From: Ferruginibacter sp.
GTDB lineage: Bacteria; Bacteroidota; Bacteroidia; Chitinophagales; Chitinophagaceae
Length of the DNA stretch: 64,000 nt
NCBI GenBank assembly: GCA_019638525.1
Contig: JAHBTO010000003.1
Coordinates: 124,001-188,000 of the forward strand
Direction of reading: 5' to 3'
How positions within the stretch are numbered: position 1 is the first letter of the stretch; each line of letters opens with the position of its first letter. The position numbers and the translations under genes were made by a program. Positions 34,941 to 43,638 of this stretch are shown piece by piece. Below the pieces are notes generated by a model. That model saw only the letters and a program-made list of their open reading frames with translations. It searched no databases and was not told the origin of the DNA.

Positions 34941-36614
34941 ATGGTAAGCAAAAAGTACAAATTTTTATTAGGGGTACTATTTCTTTTCCTGTCTGCAAGT
35001 GTAAGTGCACAAGTTGGAGGAGCCGGAAGTGTTTATGATTCGTCAGTTATACCTGCCAAAAGAATGCCTCAGCAAAATGAATTTTGGAATGGCACATATA
35101 ACTTTCCTGCAAAACCACGAAATATGTGGGAAGTAGGAGCATCGCTTGGAATGTTTACCATAAGTAGCGATGTATCAGTTAGGCCGTTTACATTTCCAAA
35201 TTTTGCCGTACATGTTCGCAAAGCATTCGGATATGTATTTTCTCTTCGCTTACAATACCTTAATGCAAAAGGCCAGGGGTTAAATTATAATATAGCTCAA
35301 AACTTCTTAAAAAACCCCGCCTGGAATTTAAATCTTGATTTAGCCGATCGTTATTTTGCACCTGATGCATTAATGAATGCATCTACAACAGGCTTAACTG
35401 TACCTACTGATAATGATGGGCACATTGGTAATGGAAATAATGTTGTTTATTATAACTATCAAACAAGGTTACAAGACTTAGGCTTACAAGGTATTGTAAC
35501 TTTAAATAATATTCGCTTTCATAAAAATAAAACCGGTATAGTTATTTATGGTGGCGGTGGTATTGGTGTAACAGCATTTGAAACAAAAATTAATGCTTTA
35601 GATGCCAATGGAAGAAATTATACTCCATTGTTTAACAGTGTTTATGCTAAGTATGGCGCAGGTTCGTACAAACAAAGAAAAGATATTTTAAAAGATTTGA
35701 GGGCGGGTATGGATAAAACTTATGAAACCGATGCCGATAATGAGAATATACGCAGGCCGGTACTGGGTAATAAAACCTTGAAACCATCAGGAACAGTATT
35801 AGCAGGTATTGCCATTAAACTGGGTAAACGTATTAACCTGGCTATTGAAGACAGGTGGACTTTTGTAAAAACAGATTTACTTGATGGACAACGTTGGCAA
35901 GAACATGCCTGGGGCGATGCTGCTTTAACTCGTGATTTTGACTCTTACAACTATGCATCTATTGGCATTAATGTAAATATTGGTGCTAAAGCTGTTGAGC
36001 CATTATGGTGGGTTAACCCATTGGATTATGCATATGACGAGTTAAGGAATCACCGCAATGTAAAAATACCTAAGAACGAGTGTAATGATGCTGATGGTGA
36101 TGGCGTATGCGATCATTTAGACAGAGAGCCAAATACACCGGCAGGTTGTCCTGTTGATACACATGGTGTAACCAGGGATACAGATGGTGATGGTGTACCT
36201 GATTGTAAGGATAAGCAATTAATTACTCCTACCGAATGCCAGCCTGTAGATGCTGATGGTGTTGGTAAATGCCCGGATCCTGAGTGTTGCAAAAACCCAC
36301 CACCAGCACCAGTTGCATGCCCTTGTGATTATCCTAGCTTATTATTCAAAGGAAAAACAACAGTATTAAGTGCCGATAATAAAGCAATGCTTGCAACTGT
36401 AGCGTCAAAACTTAAAGCAAATCCTAATTGCACCATTTCTATTCAAGGTTATCCTGAAGCATCAAAAGCTGCCCAGGCTAATTGCCAAAAACGTGTAGAA
36501 GCAATTAAGATATACCTGATTGAAAAAGAAGGTATCAGTGCCGACAGAATAACTACTAATTGCGAAGTTGGCGGTGGTGATAAAAACACCATAGATGTTA
36601 AGTGTAACCAATAA
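34941..36614 (+). CDS. OmpA-family outer-membrane protein with calcium-binding-type repeats
   Basis: A 557-residue exported protein. The signal peptide ends SVSA|Q (about 24). A beta-barrel-like region of about 350 residues follows. Thrombospondin type-3-like Asp-rich repeats (DADGDGVCDHLDREP, DTDGDGVPDCKDK) lie at about 380-430. A Cys/Pro-rich linker (CPDPECCKNPPPAPVACPC) leads to a C-terminal OmpA-like peptidoglycan-associating domain that is degenerate and holds several cysteines. It likely tethers the outer membrane to the cell wall. The strong promoter and terminator fit an abundant monocistronic envelope protein. Confidence 0.88.
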   Translation: MVSKKYKFLLGVLFLFLSASVSAQVGGAGSVYDSSVIPAKRMPQQNEFWNGTYNFPAKPRNMWEVGASLGMFTISSDVSVRPFTFPNFAVHVRKAFGYVFSLRLQYLNAKGQGLNYNIAQNFLKNPAWNLNLDLADRYFAPDALMNASTTGLTVPTDNDGHIGNGNNVVYYNYQTRLQDLGLQGIVTLNNIRFHKNKTGIVIYGGGGIGVTAFETKINALDANGRNYTPLFNSVYAKYGAGSYKQRKDILKDLRAGMDKTYETDADNENIRRPVLGNKTLKPSGTVLAGIAIKLGKRINLAIEDRWTFVKTDLLDGQRWQEHAWGDAALTRDFDSYNYASIGINVNIGAKAVEPLWWVNPLDYAYDELRNHRNVKIPKNECNDADGDGVCDHLDREPNTPAGCPVDTHGVTRDTDGDGVPDCKDKQLITPTECQPVDADGVGKCPDPECCKNPPPAPVACPCDYPSLLFKGKTTVLSADNKAMLATVASKLKANPNCTISIQGYPEASKAAQANCQKRVEAIKIYLIEKEGISADRITTNCEVGGGDKNTIDVKCNQ

Positions 36615-36632
36615 TATATAATTCATTTAAAT

Positions 36633-36670
36633 AATACTAATCCCCCACTATTTGGGGGATTAGTATTTAT
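36633..36670 (+). terminator. strong rho-independent terminator after the OmpA-family gene
   Basis: A perfect 14-bp stem AATACTAATCCCCC (36633-36646) / 36654-36667 with a 7-base loop ends in TTT, 18 bases after the stop. It isolates the OmpA gene from the bamD operon. Confidence 0.9.
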
Positions 36671-36744
36671 AACCCTTTACCAAATCATTAACTGTGTAAT
36701 TTTGGCTATTTATTAATTACAAGCCACATTTGGGATATTTACAC

Positions 36745-36752
36745 TAATTTTG
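36745..36752 (+). promoter_or_regulatory. candidate -7 box very close to the bamD start
   Basis: TAATTTTG is an exact -7 consensus, but it ends only 9 bases before the bamD ATG (36762), which would give an almost leaderless mRNA. A second exact TAATTTTG lies at 36697-36704 and could be the real promoter with a normal leader. Neither has a clear -33 box. Confidence 0.4.
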
Positions 36753-36761
36753 CAGTCCTTT

Positions 36762-37592
36762 ATGAAATTAATAAAACTGTTTACAGTATCGGCTTTTATA
36801 CTTATCGCTACTTCATCATGCAATAAATACAGTAAAGTGTTTAAAAGCAAAGATTATGAGTATAAATTAAAAATGGCTGATGAGTATTTTGCAAAAAAGA
36901 AGTTTAAAGTAGCTCAGCAGCTATATGAAGAGTCGTTTCCTGTATTTAAAGGAACAGTAAAATTTGAAGAGTTGTATTATAAAGATGCTTATTGTTTTTT
37001 TTATATGAAACAATATGCTGATGCCGAAAACCTTTTTAAAGGTTTCCTGGAAGTTTTTCCAAATAGTACAAAGGCCGAGGAGGTTGATTATATGCGTTCC
37101 TATTGTTTTTATATGCAATCTCCTAAACTGGAATTAGAGCAGGTAAATACAGTTAAAGCAATGGGTATGATGCAAACATTCATCAATACTCACCCAGGCT
37201 CTGAAAGAAATAAAGAAGCATCTGATATTATAGATAAATGCAGGGCTAAACTGGAACAGAAAGAATATAGAGCAGCAGAACTGTATTACAATATGGGCCA
37301 GTACAGGGCTGCAGCTATAGCTTTTACCAATTTAACTAACAATTATCCAGAATCGGTTAAAGGCGAACAATATAAATTGAAGATTGTAAAATCGTATTAT
37401 AAGTTTGCCAAGCAGAGTATTTTAGATAAACAAGTGGAAAGATTTGAACAGGTAACACAAGAATATGAAGATTTTGTTGACAGGTACCCCGAAAGTAAAT
37501 TATTAAAAGAAGCTGAAGAATACAGCAAACTAAGTATAAATCAAATAAAAGTTATAAAAAATGAGCAAACTCAGACGTCAGCTAAGCGCTAA
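36762..37592 (+). CDS. bamD: outer-membrane assembly lipoprotein BamD
   Basis: A 276-residue lipoprotein of the BAM complex that folds beta-barrel proteins into the outer membrane. The lipobox TSSC puts the acylated Cys at about residue 20. The rest is a series of TPR-like helices (MADEYFAKKKFKVAQQLYEES, YADAENLFKGFLEVFPNS, YRAAAIAFTNLTNNYPES). The length is normal. ATG 36762 is used because a TTG at 36750 falls in the promoter. It overlaps rpoZ by 32 bases, and the order bamD-rpoZ-coaBC-porD is conserved in Bacteroidota as far as I know. Confidence 0.93.
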   Translation: MKLIKLFTVSAFILIATSSCNKYSKVFKSKDYEYKLKMADEYFAKKKFKVAQQLYEESFPVFKGTVKFEELYYKDAYCFFYMKQYADAENLFKGFLEVFPNSTKAEEVDYMRSYCFYMQSPKLELEQVNTVKAMGMMQTFINTHPGSERNKEASDIIDKCRAKLEQKEYRAAELYYNMGQYRAAAIAFTNLTNNYPESVKGEQYKLKIVKSYYKFAKQSILDKQVERFEQVTQEYEDFVDRYPESKLLKEAEEYSKLSINQIKVIKNEQTQTSAKR

Positions 37593-37902
37593 TACAACCA
37601 GCGTTGTTGAACCTAAAAAATTATCCGATTTAAGAGATAAAACAGGTAATTTATATGAATCAATAGCTGTTATTGCTAAAAGGGCAAACCAGATTAATAT
37701 TACTTTAAAAGAAGAGTTGCATAATAAACTTGAGGAATTTGCTAGCCATACCGACAGCCTGGAAGAAATACATGAAAATAAAGAACAGATTGAAATATCC
37801 AAAGCTTATGAACGTATGCCCAACCCGGCATTACTAGCTACTACCGAGTTTATGGAAGATAAAGTTTACTTCCGTAAAAATGATGAAGACCTATTTAGCT
37901 AA
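37561..37902 (+). CDS. rpoZ: RNA polymerase omega subunit (Bacteroidota type)
   Basis: A 113-residue protein matching the Rpb6/omega-like family of this phylum. GNLYESIAVIAKRANQINITLKEELHNKLEEF forms the conserved core, followed by DSLEEIHENKEQIEISKAYERMP. Omega binds the beta-prime C-terminus and promotes RNA polymerase assembly. It begins 32 bases inside the end of bamD in a different frame, so its translation is probably coupled to bamD. A terminator-like hairpin follows at 37950-37981, between it and coaBC. Confidence 0.9.
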   Translation: MSKLRRQLSANTTSVVEPKKLSDLRDKTGNLYESIAVIAKRANQINITLKEELHNKLEEFASHTDSLEEIHENKEQIEISKAYERMPNPALLATTEFMEDKVYFRKNDEDLFS

Positions 37903-37949
37903 AACAAGAAGTAATTTATCATCTTATTTAATTAAGATGTTATAATTTT

Positions 37950-37981
37950 AACCCGTGTGGCCAATTACCGCACGGGTTTTT
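37950..37981 (+). terminator. terminator-like hairpin abutting the coaBC start codon
   Basis: AACCCGTGTGG (37950-37960) pairs with 37968-37978 (11 bp, one wobble) around a 7-base loop and is followed by T bases running straight into the coaBC ATG at 37982. It is either the rpoZ terminator with a leaderless downstream gene, or a structure controlling coaBC expression. Confidence 0.7.
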
Positions 37982-39181
37982 ATGTTAAAAGGAAAAAAAA
38001 TTTTATTAGCCGTTAGCGGAAGCATTGCTGCCTATAAAACCACCCTGTTAACCCGGCTTTTAATTAAAGAAGGTGCAGAAGTAAAGATAATTATGACCGA
38101 AGCAGCAAAAGATTTTGTAACACCTCTTTCCTTATCTACACTTTCAAAAAACCAGGTATTACATAGCCTTAGCGAAAATGATTCATGGGCCAATCATGTA
38201 ATGCTCGGCCGCTGGGCCGATGTGATGCTTATTGCTCCCTTAAGCTGTAATACACTGGCAAAAATGGCCACCGGTTTATGCGATAATTTATTAATGGCCG
38301 TTTACTTATCTGCTACCTGTCCGGTGGTAACAGCTCCTGCAATGGACGAAGATATGTGGCATCATAGTTCTACAAAAAAAAATATAGAAATAATTAAGTC
38401 GTACAATAATTATGTAATACCTGTAGAAAATGGGGAACTGGCAAGCGGGCTTATAGGTGAAGGTAGAATGGCAGAACCCGAAAAAATTGTACAATGGCTG
38501 CATAGTTTTTTTTTAACTAGTAAAGAACTGGCAGGAAAAAAAGTTTTAATCACCGCAGGACCAACTTACGAACAAATTGATCCGGTTCGCTTTATTGGCA
38601 ACTTCTCAAGCGGAAAAATGGGTATTGCAATTGCTGCCGAAATGCAAAACAGGGGAGCATTGGTTACACTGGTATTGGGGCCTTCAAATATTGACGTAAA
38701 TAACGGGATAAAACTGGTAAGGGTTAAAACTGCAGACGAAATGTTTAATGCCTGCCTGGAAGTTTTTCCTAAAACAGATATTGCTGTAATGAGTGCTGCT
38801 GTTGCAGATTATAAAGCTGTTAATACAGCCAAGGAAAAAATTAAGAAAACTGAAGATACTATCACTATTGAATTAACAAAAACAAAAGATATATTAAAAG
38901 CATTGGGCAGCCTCAAAAAAAATGGCCAAATACTGGCAGGGTTTGCATTAGAAACCAATAACGAAAAAGAAAATGCACTTAAAAAACTATCATCTAAAAA
39001 TGCCGATCTGATAATTTTGAATTCTTTACAGGATGCAGGCGCCGGGTTTGGATTTGATACTAACAAAATTACTATTTTTGATAAAGCCGGAAATGAATAT
39101 GCCTTTGAAATGAAATCAAAAAGTGAAGTGGCTGCCGATATTGTAAATATTATTATTAAACAATTACATGCTAAAGCTTAA
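37982..39181 (+). CDS. coaBC: bifunctional phosphopantothenoylcysteine decarboxylase / phosphopantothenate-cysteine ligase
   Basis: A 399-residue cytoplasmic enzyme for two coenzyme A steps: CTP-dependent cysteine addition to 4'-phosphopantothenate and FMN-dependent decarboxylation. The N-terminal CoaC flavoprotein domain (1 to about 180) carries GSIAAYK, the His in SWANHVMLGRWAD and the PLSCNTLAKMATG substrate-clamp segment. The CoaB domain (about 188-399) carries ITAGPTYEQIDPVRFIGNFSSGKMG and the catalytic-type NADLIILN region. ATG 37982 begins MLKGKKILLAVSG, as expected; an upstream TTG would run through the hairpin. porD starts 14 bases before its end. Confidence 0.96.
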   Translation: MLKGKKILLAVSGSIAAYKTTLLTRLLIKEGAEVKIIMTEAAKDFVTPLSLSTLSKNQVLHSLSENDSWANHVMLGRWADVMLIAPLSCNTLAKMATGLCDNLLMAVYLSATCPVVTAPAMDEDMWHHSSTKKNIEIIKSYNNYVIPVENGELASGLIGEGRMAEPEKIVQWLHSFFLTSKELAGKKVLITAGPTYEQIDPVRFIGNFSSGKMGIAIAAEMQNRGALVTLVLGPSNIDVNNGIKLVRVKTADEMFNACLEVFPKTDIAVMSAAVADYKAVNTAKEKIKKTEDTITIELTKTKDILKALGSLKKNGQILAGFALETNNEKENALKKLSSKNADLIILNSLQDAGAGFGFDTNKITIFDKAGNEYAFEMKSKSEVAADIVNIIIKQLHAKA

Positions 39182-40085
39182 AATATTACTGGTATTTATA
39201 GTTGTAGGCAAACTTGCAACAGCACAAGAACTTAAAGCTAATATTACTGTTGTTTCCAGCCAGGTTGCCAATAATGTTAACCAAAATGTTTTCAGAACCC
39301 TGCAATCTGCATTAAATACATTTATTAATACTCGTAAATGGACTAACGATAATTTTAAACCAAATGAACGTATAGAATGTAATTTTTTATTAAACCTGTC
39401 ATCTACCAGCGAACTGAATGTATATAATGCTTCTATAACAGTACAGGCTGCACGACCGGTTTTTAATACATCCTACCTTTCGCCCATTATTAATTATAAA
39501 GATGATAATGTAACGTTTAAATATGTAGAGTTTCAGCAACTGGATTTTAATGAAAACAGGGTTACAGGCTCAGATGCATTGGTTTCTAATCTTACAGCCA
39601 TCATGGCCTATTATGCATATATGATATTAGGGTTCGATTATGATTCTTTTTCACCTCGTGGCGGCGATCCTTATTTTCAAAAAGCACAAAATATTGTAAA
39701 CAATGCCCCCGATGGCCGTAATATTTCGGGCTGGAAAGCTTTTGATGGAATAAGGAACAGGTATTGGCTTGTAGAAAATATGCTTAACAGCCGGTACACC
39801 ATTATGCATGATGTATATTATAATTATTACCGCCACGGCATGGATAAATTATACGATGATGAAAATGCCGCCAGGGCCGAAATAATGAATGTATTGAACC
39901 TGTTAAATAATTTTAATACCGAGAATCCTAATAAGATGATTAACCAATTTTTTTTCCAGGGTAAATCAACCGAGCTTATAAAAATATTTGCAAAAGCACC
40001 ACCGCAAGATAAGCTAAGAGCATCTGAACTTTTGCAAAAACTTGATATTACCAATGCATCAAGGTATAAAGATGAATTGAAATGA
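39168..40085 (+). CDS. porD: DUF4835 family protein (PorD-like, T9SS-associated)
   Basis: A 305-residue exported protein. The signal peptide is short (MLKLKILLVFIVVGKLATA|Q). The mature part matches DUF4835: ITVVSSQVANNVNQNVFRTLQSALNTFINTRKW at the N-terminus and LTAIMAYYAYMILGFDYDSFSPRGGDPYFQKAQNIVNNA in the centre. PorD was linked by genetics to type IX secretion in Porphyromonas, but its molecular role is unclear. It overlaps coaBC by 14 bases and DUF4296 by 4 bases, so coupling is strong. The PorD name rests on family and synteny. Confidence 0.85.
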   Translation: MLKLKILLVFIVVGKLATAQELKANITVVSSQVANNVNQNVFRTLQSALNTFINTRKWTNDNFKPNERIECNFLLNLSSTSELNVYNASITVQAARPVFNTSYLSPIINYKDDNVTFKYVEFQQLDFNENRVTGSDALVSNLTAIMAYYAYMILGFDYDSFSPRGGDPYFQKAQNIVNNAPDGRNISGWKAFDGIRNRYWLVENMLNSRYTIMHDVYYNYYRHGMDKLYDDENAARAEIMNVLNLLNNFNTENPNKMINQFFFQGKSTELIKIFAKAPPQDKLRASELLQKLDITNASRYKDELK

Positions 40086-40444
40086 TAAGGATTTGTATTT
40101 TACTCTTTGTTGCAATATCTTTATTCTCATGCAACAGTAAAGATGAGATACCCGCCACAATTTTAAAGCCCAGCAAAATGCAGGCTGTGTTATGGGATGT
40201 TATAAAAGCACAGGCTTTTACAGACCAATTTGTTAAAAAAGATACCTCAAAAAATGCAGCTATAAAAAACCTGGAGCTTCAGCAGGAAATTTTTGATTTA
40301 CACCATGTGACTAAAGATGAATTTTATAAAAGTTATGATTATTATAAAAATAACGCTGAATTATTAAACCGGGTGTTAGATAGTATCATTGCACAAAATG
40401 AACGCAATAAACAAATAAAAATAAAGCCTTTTATGGCAGAGTAA
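40082..40444 (+). CDS. DUF4296 small lipoprotein
   Basis: A 120-residue lipoprotein with lipobox LFSC and acylated Cys near residue 17. The mature helical part (TILKPSKMQAVLWDVIKAQAF, HHVTKDEFYKSYDYYKNNAELL) fits DUF4296, a Bacteroidota family of unknown function. It overlaps porD by ATGA and ends 3 bases before scoA, so it may share a transcript with both the envelope operon and the CoA-transferase genes. Confidence 0.8.
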   Translation: MIRICILLFVAISLFSCNSKDEIPATILKPSKMQAVLWDVIKAQAFTDQFVKKDTSKNAAIKNLELQQEIFDLHHVTKDEFYKSYDYYKNNAELLNRVLDSIIAQNERNKQIKIKPFMAE

Positions 40445-40447
40445 TTT

Positions 40448-41140
40448 ATGAATAAGATTTACAAAAATGCTGATGAAGCTGTAGCCGATATTAAGGATGG
40501 AGCGGTTTTAATGCTTGGTGGTTTTGGGTTATGCGGTATTCCGGAAAACTGTATTGCTGCATTGGTAAAAAGCGGCCCTAAAAATCTTACCTGTATTTCT
40601 AATAATGCGGGGGTAGATGATTTTGGAATTGGATTATTACTACAGCAAAAGCAACTTAAGAAAATGATTGCATCTTACGTTGGTGAGAATGCAGAATTTG
40701 AACGACAGTTATTAAGTGGAGAGTTGGAGGTAGAGTTAATACCACAAGGTACACTTGCCACAAGATGTATGGCAAGCGGTTATGGTATGCCGGCAATTTA
40801 CACTCCTGCCGGAGTTGGAACCGAGGTAGCAGTTGGCAAAGAAAGCCGCATCTTTAATGATAAAGAATATTTACTTGAATATGCTTTTGATGCAGATTTT
40901 GCTATTGTAAAAGCATGGCGAGGCGATGCTGATGGTAATCTTGTGTATAAGGATACAGCAAGAAATTTTAATCCCTTGATGGCTATGGCAGGCAAAATAA
41001 CTATTGCAGAAGTAGAAGAACTTGTTCCCTCTGGGGAGATTGACCCCAACCAGGTGCATACGCCGGGAATTTATGTTCACCGTATCTTCCAGGGAAAAAA
41101 TTATGAAAAAAGGATTGAACAACTTACATTGACCAAGTAA
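40448..41140 (+). CDS. scoA: 3-oxoacid CoA-transferase subunit A
   Basis: The 230-residue alpha subunit of succinyl-CoA:3-ketoacid CoA-transferase, which moves CoA from succinyl-CoA to acetoacetate in the cytoplasm. Family landmarks are GAVLMLGGFGLCGIPENCI near 18-36, NNAGVDDFGIGLLL and the MASYVGEN-like IASYVGENAEF. The length matches the subunit. The catalytic Glu is on the B subunit, 111 bases downstream. The pair supports ketone-body or butanoate-type metabolism. Confidence 0.95.
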   Translation: MNKIYKNADEAVADIKDGAVLMLGGFGLCGIPENCIAALVKSGPKNLTCISNNAGVDDFGIGLLLQQKQLKKMIASYVGENAEFERQLLSGELEVELIPQGTLATRCMASGYGMPAIYTPAGVGTEVAVGKESRIFNDKEYLLEYAFDADFAIVKAWRGDADGNLVYKDTARNFNPLMAMAGKITIAEVEELVPSGEIDPNQVHTPGIYVHRIFQGKNYEKRIEQLTLTK

Positions 41141-41251
41141 GCAAATCAGTAAGCCTGTTTTGTATTAACAAAAATATTTTAAAACCTGCTGTGAATTTTT
41201 AAAGAAAAAAAAGTTCAGTTAAAAAAGCAAATAAAAATTATCTTTTTAATC

Positions 41252-41908
41252 ATGGCTTTAACAAAAGAACAAATAGCACAACGCATAGCAAAAGAATTAA
41301 AAGATGGCTACTATGTAAATCTTGGAATTGGAATACCTACCCTGGTAGCAAATTATATTCCTGAAGGAATAAAAGTGATACTGCAAAGCGAAAACGGTTT
41401 ACTGGGCATGGGGCCTTTTCCGGTGGCAGGTAAAGAGAGTGCCGATTTGATTAATGCCGGTAAGCAAACCATCACTACATTGCCGGGTTCATCTATTTTT
41501 GATAGCGCCATGAGCTTTGGAATGATTCGTGCCGGCAAGGTTAACCTAACTGTTTTGGGTGCAATGGAGGTTAGCGAAAAAGGTGATATAGCAAGCTGGA
41601 AAATACCGGGTAAGATGGTTAAAGGCATGGGGGGCGCTATGGACCTGGTAGCAAGTGCAAAAAATATAATTGTGGCTATGATGCATACAAATCGCCAGGG
41701 CGAAAGTAAACTTTTACCAGCCTGCACACTTCCATTAACAGGCATTAAGTGCATAAAAAAGATTGTAACCGAACTGGCTGTTTTGGAAGTAACAGTAAAT
41801 GGGTTTAAATTATTAGAAAGAGCACCGGGTGTAACTACAGAAGAAATAATTTCAAAAACTGCCGGTAAATTAATAGTAGAAGGCGAGATACCTGAAATGC
41901 AATTTTAA
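41252..41908 (+). CDS. scoB: 3-oxoacid CoA-transferase subunit B
   Basis: The 218-residue beta subunit of the CoA-transferase. It carries the catalytic glutamate in QSENGLLGMGPFP (near residue 50), which forms the glutamyl-CoA thioester intermediate. YYVNLGIGIPTLVANYIPEGI and the GGAMDLV region are typical. The 111-base gap after scoA is larger than usual for this pair and holds no strong hairpin, so the two may still be cotranscribed. A bidirectional terminator follows. Confidence 0.96.
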   Translation: MALTKEQIAQRIAKELKDGYYVNLGIGIPTLVANYIPEGIKVILQSENGLLGMGPFPVAGKESADLINAGKQTITTLPGSSIFDSAMSFGMIRAGKVNLTVLGAMEVSEKGDIASWKIPGKMVKGMGGAMDLVASAKNIIVAMMHTNRQGESKLLPACTLPLTGIKCIKKIVTELAVLEVTVNGFKLLERAPGVTTEEIISKTAGKLIVEGEIPEMQF

Positions 41909-41977
41909 ATCAATAGCCAGGTATTTATCCGGTTAAAATATACAGGGATAATTATAGTGCTTAAAATATTTTAAAAT

Positions 41978-42006
41978 AAAAAACCTCCAATTACTGGAGG
42001 CTTTTT
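41978..42006. terminator. bidirectional terminator between scoB and pckA
   Basis: CCTCCA (41984-41989) / TGGAGG (41995-42000) forms a short GC-rich stem flanked by A tracts on the left and T tracts on the right. It could stop transcription from both converging genes. Confidence 0.75.
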
Positions 42007-42033
42007 AATAGGCTGTTAGTTTAAAAACCGGTA

Positions 42034-43638
42034 TTAAACTTTTGGAGCGGCTGCCAGTATTTCTTCATTAGCGCCACTTGCATATTTCTCAAAATTCTTT
42101 ACAAATTGGGCAGCCAGGTTTTTAGCCATGGCATCATAAGCATCTTTATCGGTCCAGGCATTGCGTGGTCTTAATATTTCATGAGGCACATTCGGGCATT
42201 CGGTTGGCATCAGCATACCAAATATTGGATGTGCTTCATAGGTTACATTATCTAATTTACCTTCAAGCGCAGCAGTTATCATAGCCCTGGTGTAGCTGAG
42301 TTTTGTACGGCTGCCAACACCATAAGGGCCGCCGCTCCAGCCGGTATTTACCATCCACACATTTACATTATGTTGTGTCATTTTTTTACCAAGCATTTCG
42401 GCATATTGCGCAGGGTGTAATGGTAAAAAAGGTGCACCAAAACATGCGCTGAATGTTGCTTTAGGTTCTGTAACTCCTGCTTCAGTACCGGCAACTTTTG
42501 CAGTATATCCGCTTATAAACTGGTACATGGCCTGCCCGGCTGTAAGTTTGCTTATAGGGGGCAAAACTCCATAAGCATCGCAGGTTAACAGAAAAATATT
42601 TTTTGGTGTTTTACCAATAGATGGATGCAGTGCATTACTGATAAATGTTAATGGGTAGCTTACCCTTGTATTTTCAGTTATTTTTTTACTGGCAAAATCA
42701 ATCTTATTAGTGCCTTCAATAAATGTTACGTTCTCAACCAGTGCTCCGGGCCTAATGGCATTATAAATTTCGGGTTCTTTCTCAGCGCTTAGGTCAATAC
42801 ATTTTGCATAACACCCGCCTTCAAAATTAAACACACTGTTATCTGTCCAGCCATGTTCATCATCACCAATAAGTTTGCGTTTAGGGTCGGCGCTTAAAGT
42901 GGTTTTTCCGGTACCACTTAAACCAAAAAATATTGCTGTATCGCCGGCTTCGCCCATATTAGCGCTGCAATGCATACTAAGTACATTTGCTTTTGTTGGC
43001 AATACAAAGTTTAGCATACCAAATATACCTTTTTTTATTTCGCCGGTATAGCCGGTGCCACCAATCAATATTGTTTTATGTGTAAAACTTATAATGGCAA
43101 AATTATCGGCACGGGTGCCATCCACTGCAGGGTTGGCCTTAAAGCTTGGTGCTTGAATTACATGCCAGTGTGGTTCAAAATTTTCAAGGTCTTTTTCTTC
43201 GGGACGAATAAACATGTTATAGCAAAATAAATTGCTCCATGGGTTTTCATTTATAACACGTAGCCTAAGCCTGTACGCTTCTTCGGCACAGGCAAAACAA
43301 TCTCGTACCCAAATTTCCTTTTGGCTTAAATGGGCAAGCATTTTTTCTTTAAGCTGAAAAAAATATTTTTCCTCAATAGGTAAGTTAAAATCATTCCAGT
43401 TAACCGTGTTTTCTGTTATAGCATCTTTAACGGTAAATTTATCTTTAGGGCTTCTGCCTGTAAATTTCCCTGTGTTTACTAATAAAGCGCCGGTATCGTT
43501 TAAAACCCCATCTCCACGCTTAACAGATTGTTCGGTTAAGGTGGTGGGGTCTAATTGGTAATGAACGTTTTCAACATTTGAAAATCCAAGTTTTAATAAG
43601 GCGTTTTTTGGAGCGGCAATCATCGTTTGAACTGACAT
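42034..43638 (-). CDS. pckA: phosphoenolpyruvate carboxykinase (ATP)
   Basis: A 534-residue gluconeogenic enzyme that converts oxaloacetate and ATP to PEP, CO2 and ADP in the cytoplasm. The kinase P-loop GLSGTGKTT is at 239-247, followed by LSADPKRKLIGDDEHGW. RSPKDKF (62-68), the GTGYTGEIKKG metal/substrate region and the SRTKLSYTRAMI block are intact. The length is normal. The leader and promoter lie in the AT-rich 359-base region shared with pepP. Confidence 0.97.
   Translation of the reverse strand: MSVQTMIAAPKNALLKLGFSNVENVHYQLDPTTLTEQSVKRGDGVLNDTGALLVNTGKFTGRSPKDKFTVKDAITENTVNWNDFNLPIEEKYFFQLKEKMLAHLSQKEIWVRDCFACAEEAYRLRLRVINENPWSNLFCYNMFIRPEEKDLENFEPHWHVIQAPSFKANPAVDGTRADNFAIISFTHKTILIGGTGYTGEIKKGIFGMLNFVLPTKANVLSMHCSANMGEAGDTAIFFGLSGTGKTTLSADPKRKLIGDDEHGWTDNSVFNFEGGCYAKCIDLSAEKEPEIYNAIRPGALVENVTFIEGTNKIDFASKKITENTRVSYPLTFISNALHPSIGKTPKNIFLLTCDAYGVLPPISKLTAGQAMYQFISGYTAKVAGTEAGVTEPKATFSACFGAPFLPLHPAQYAEMLGKKMTQHNVNVWMVNTGWSGGPYGVGSRTKLSYTRAMITAALEGKLDNVTYEAHPIFGMLMPTECPNVPHEILRPRNAWTDKDAYDAMAKNLAAQFVKNFEKYASGANEEILAAAPKV

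Noticed and set aside
36697..36704. TAATTTTG as a certain promoter for bamD
   Set aside because: It matches the -7 consensus but has no -33 box at 19-21 bases, and another copy lies closer; it is recorded only as an alternative.
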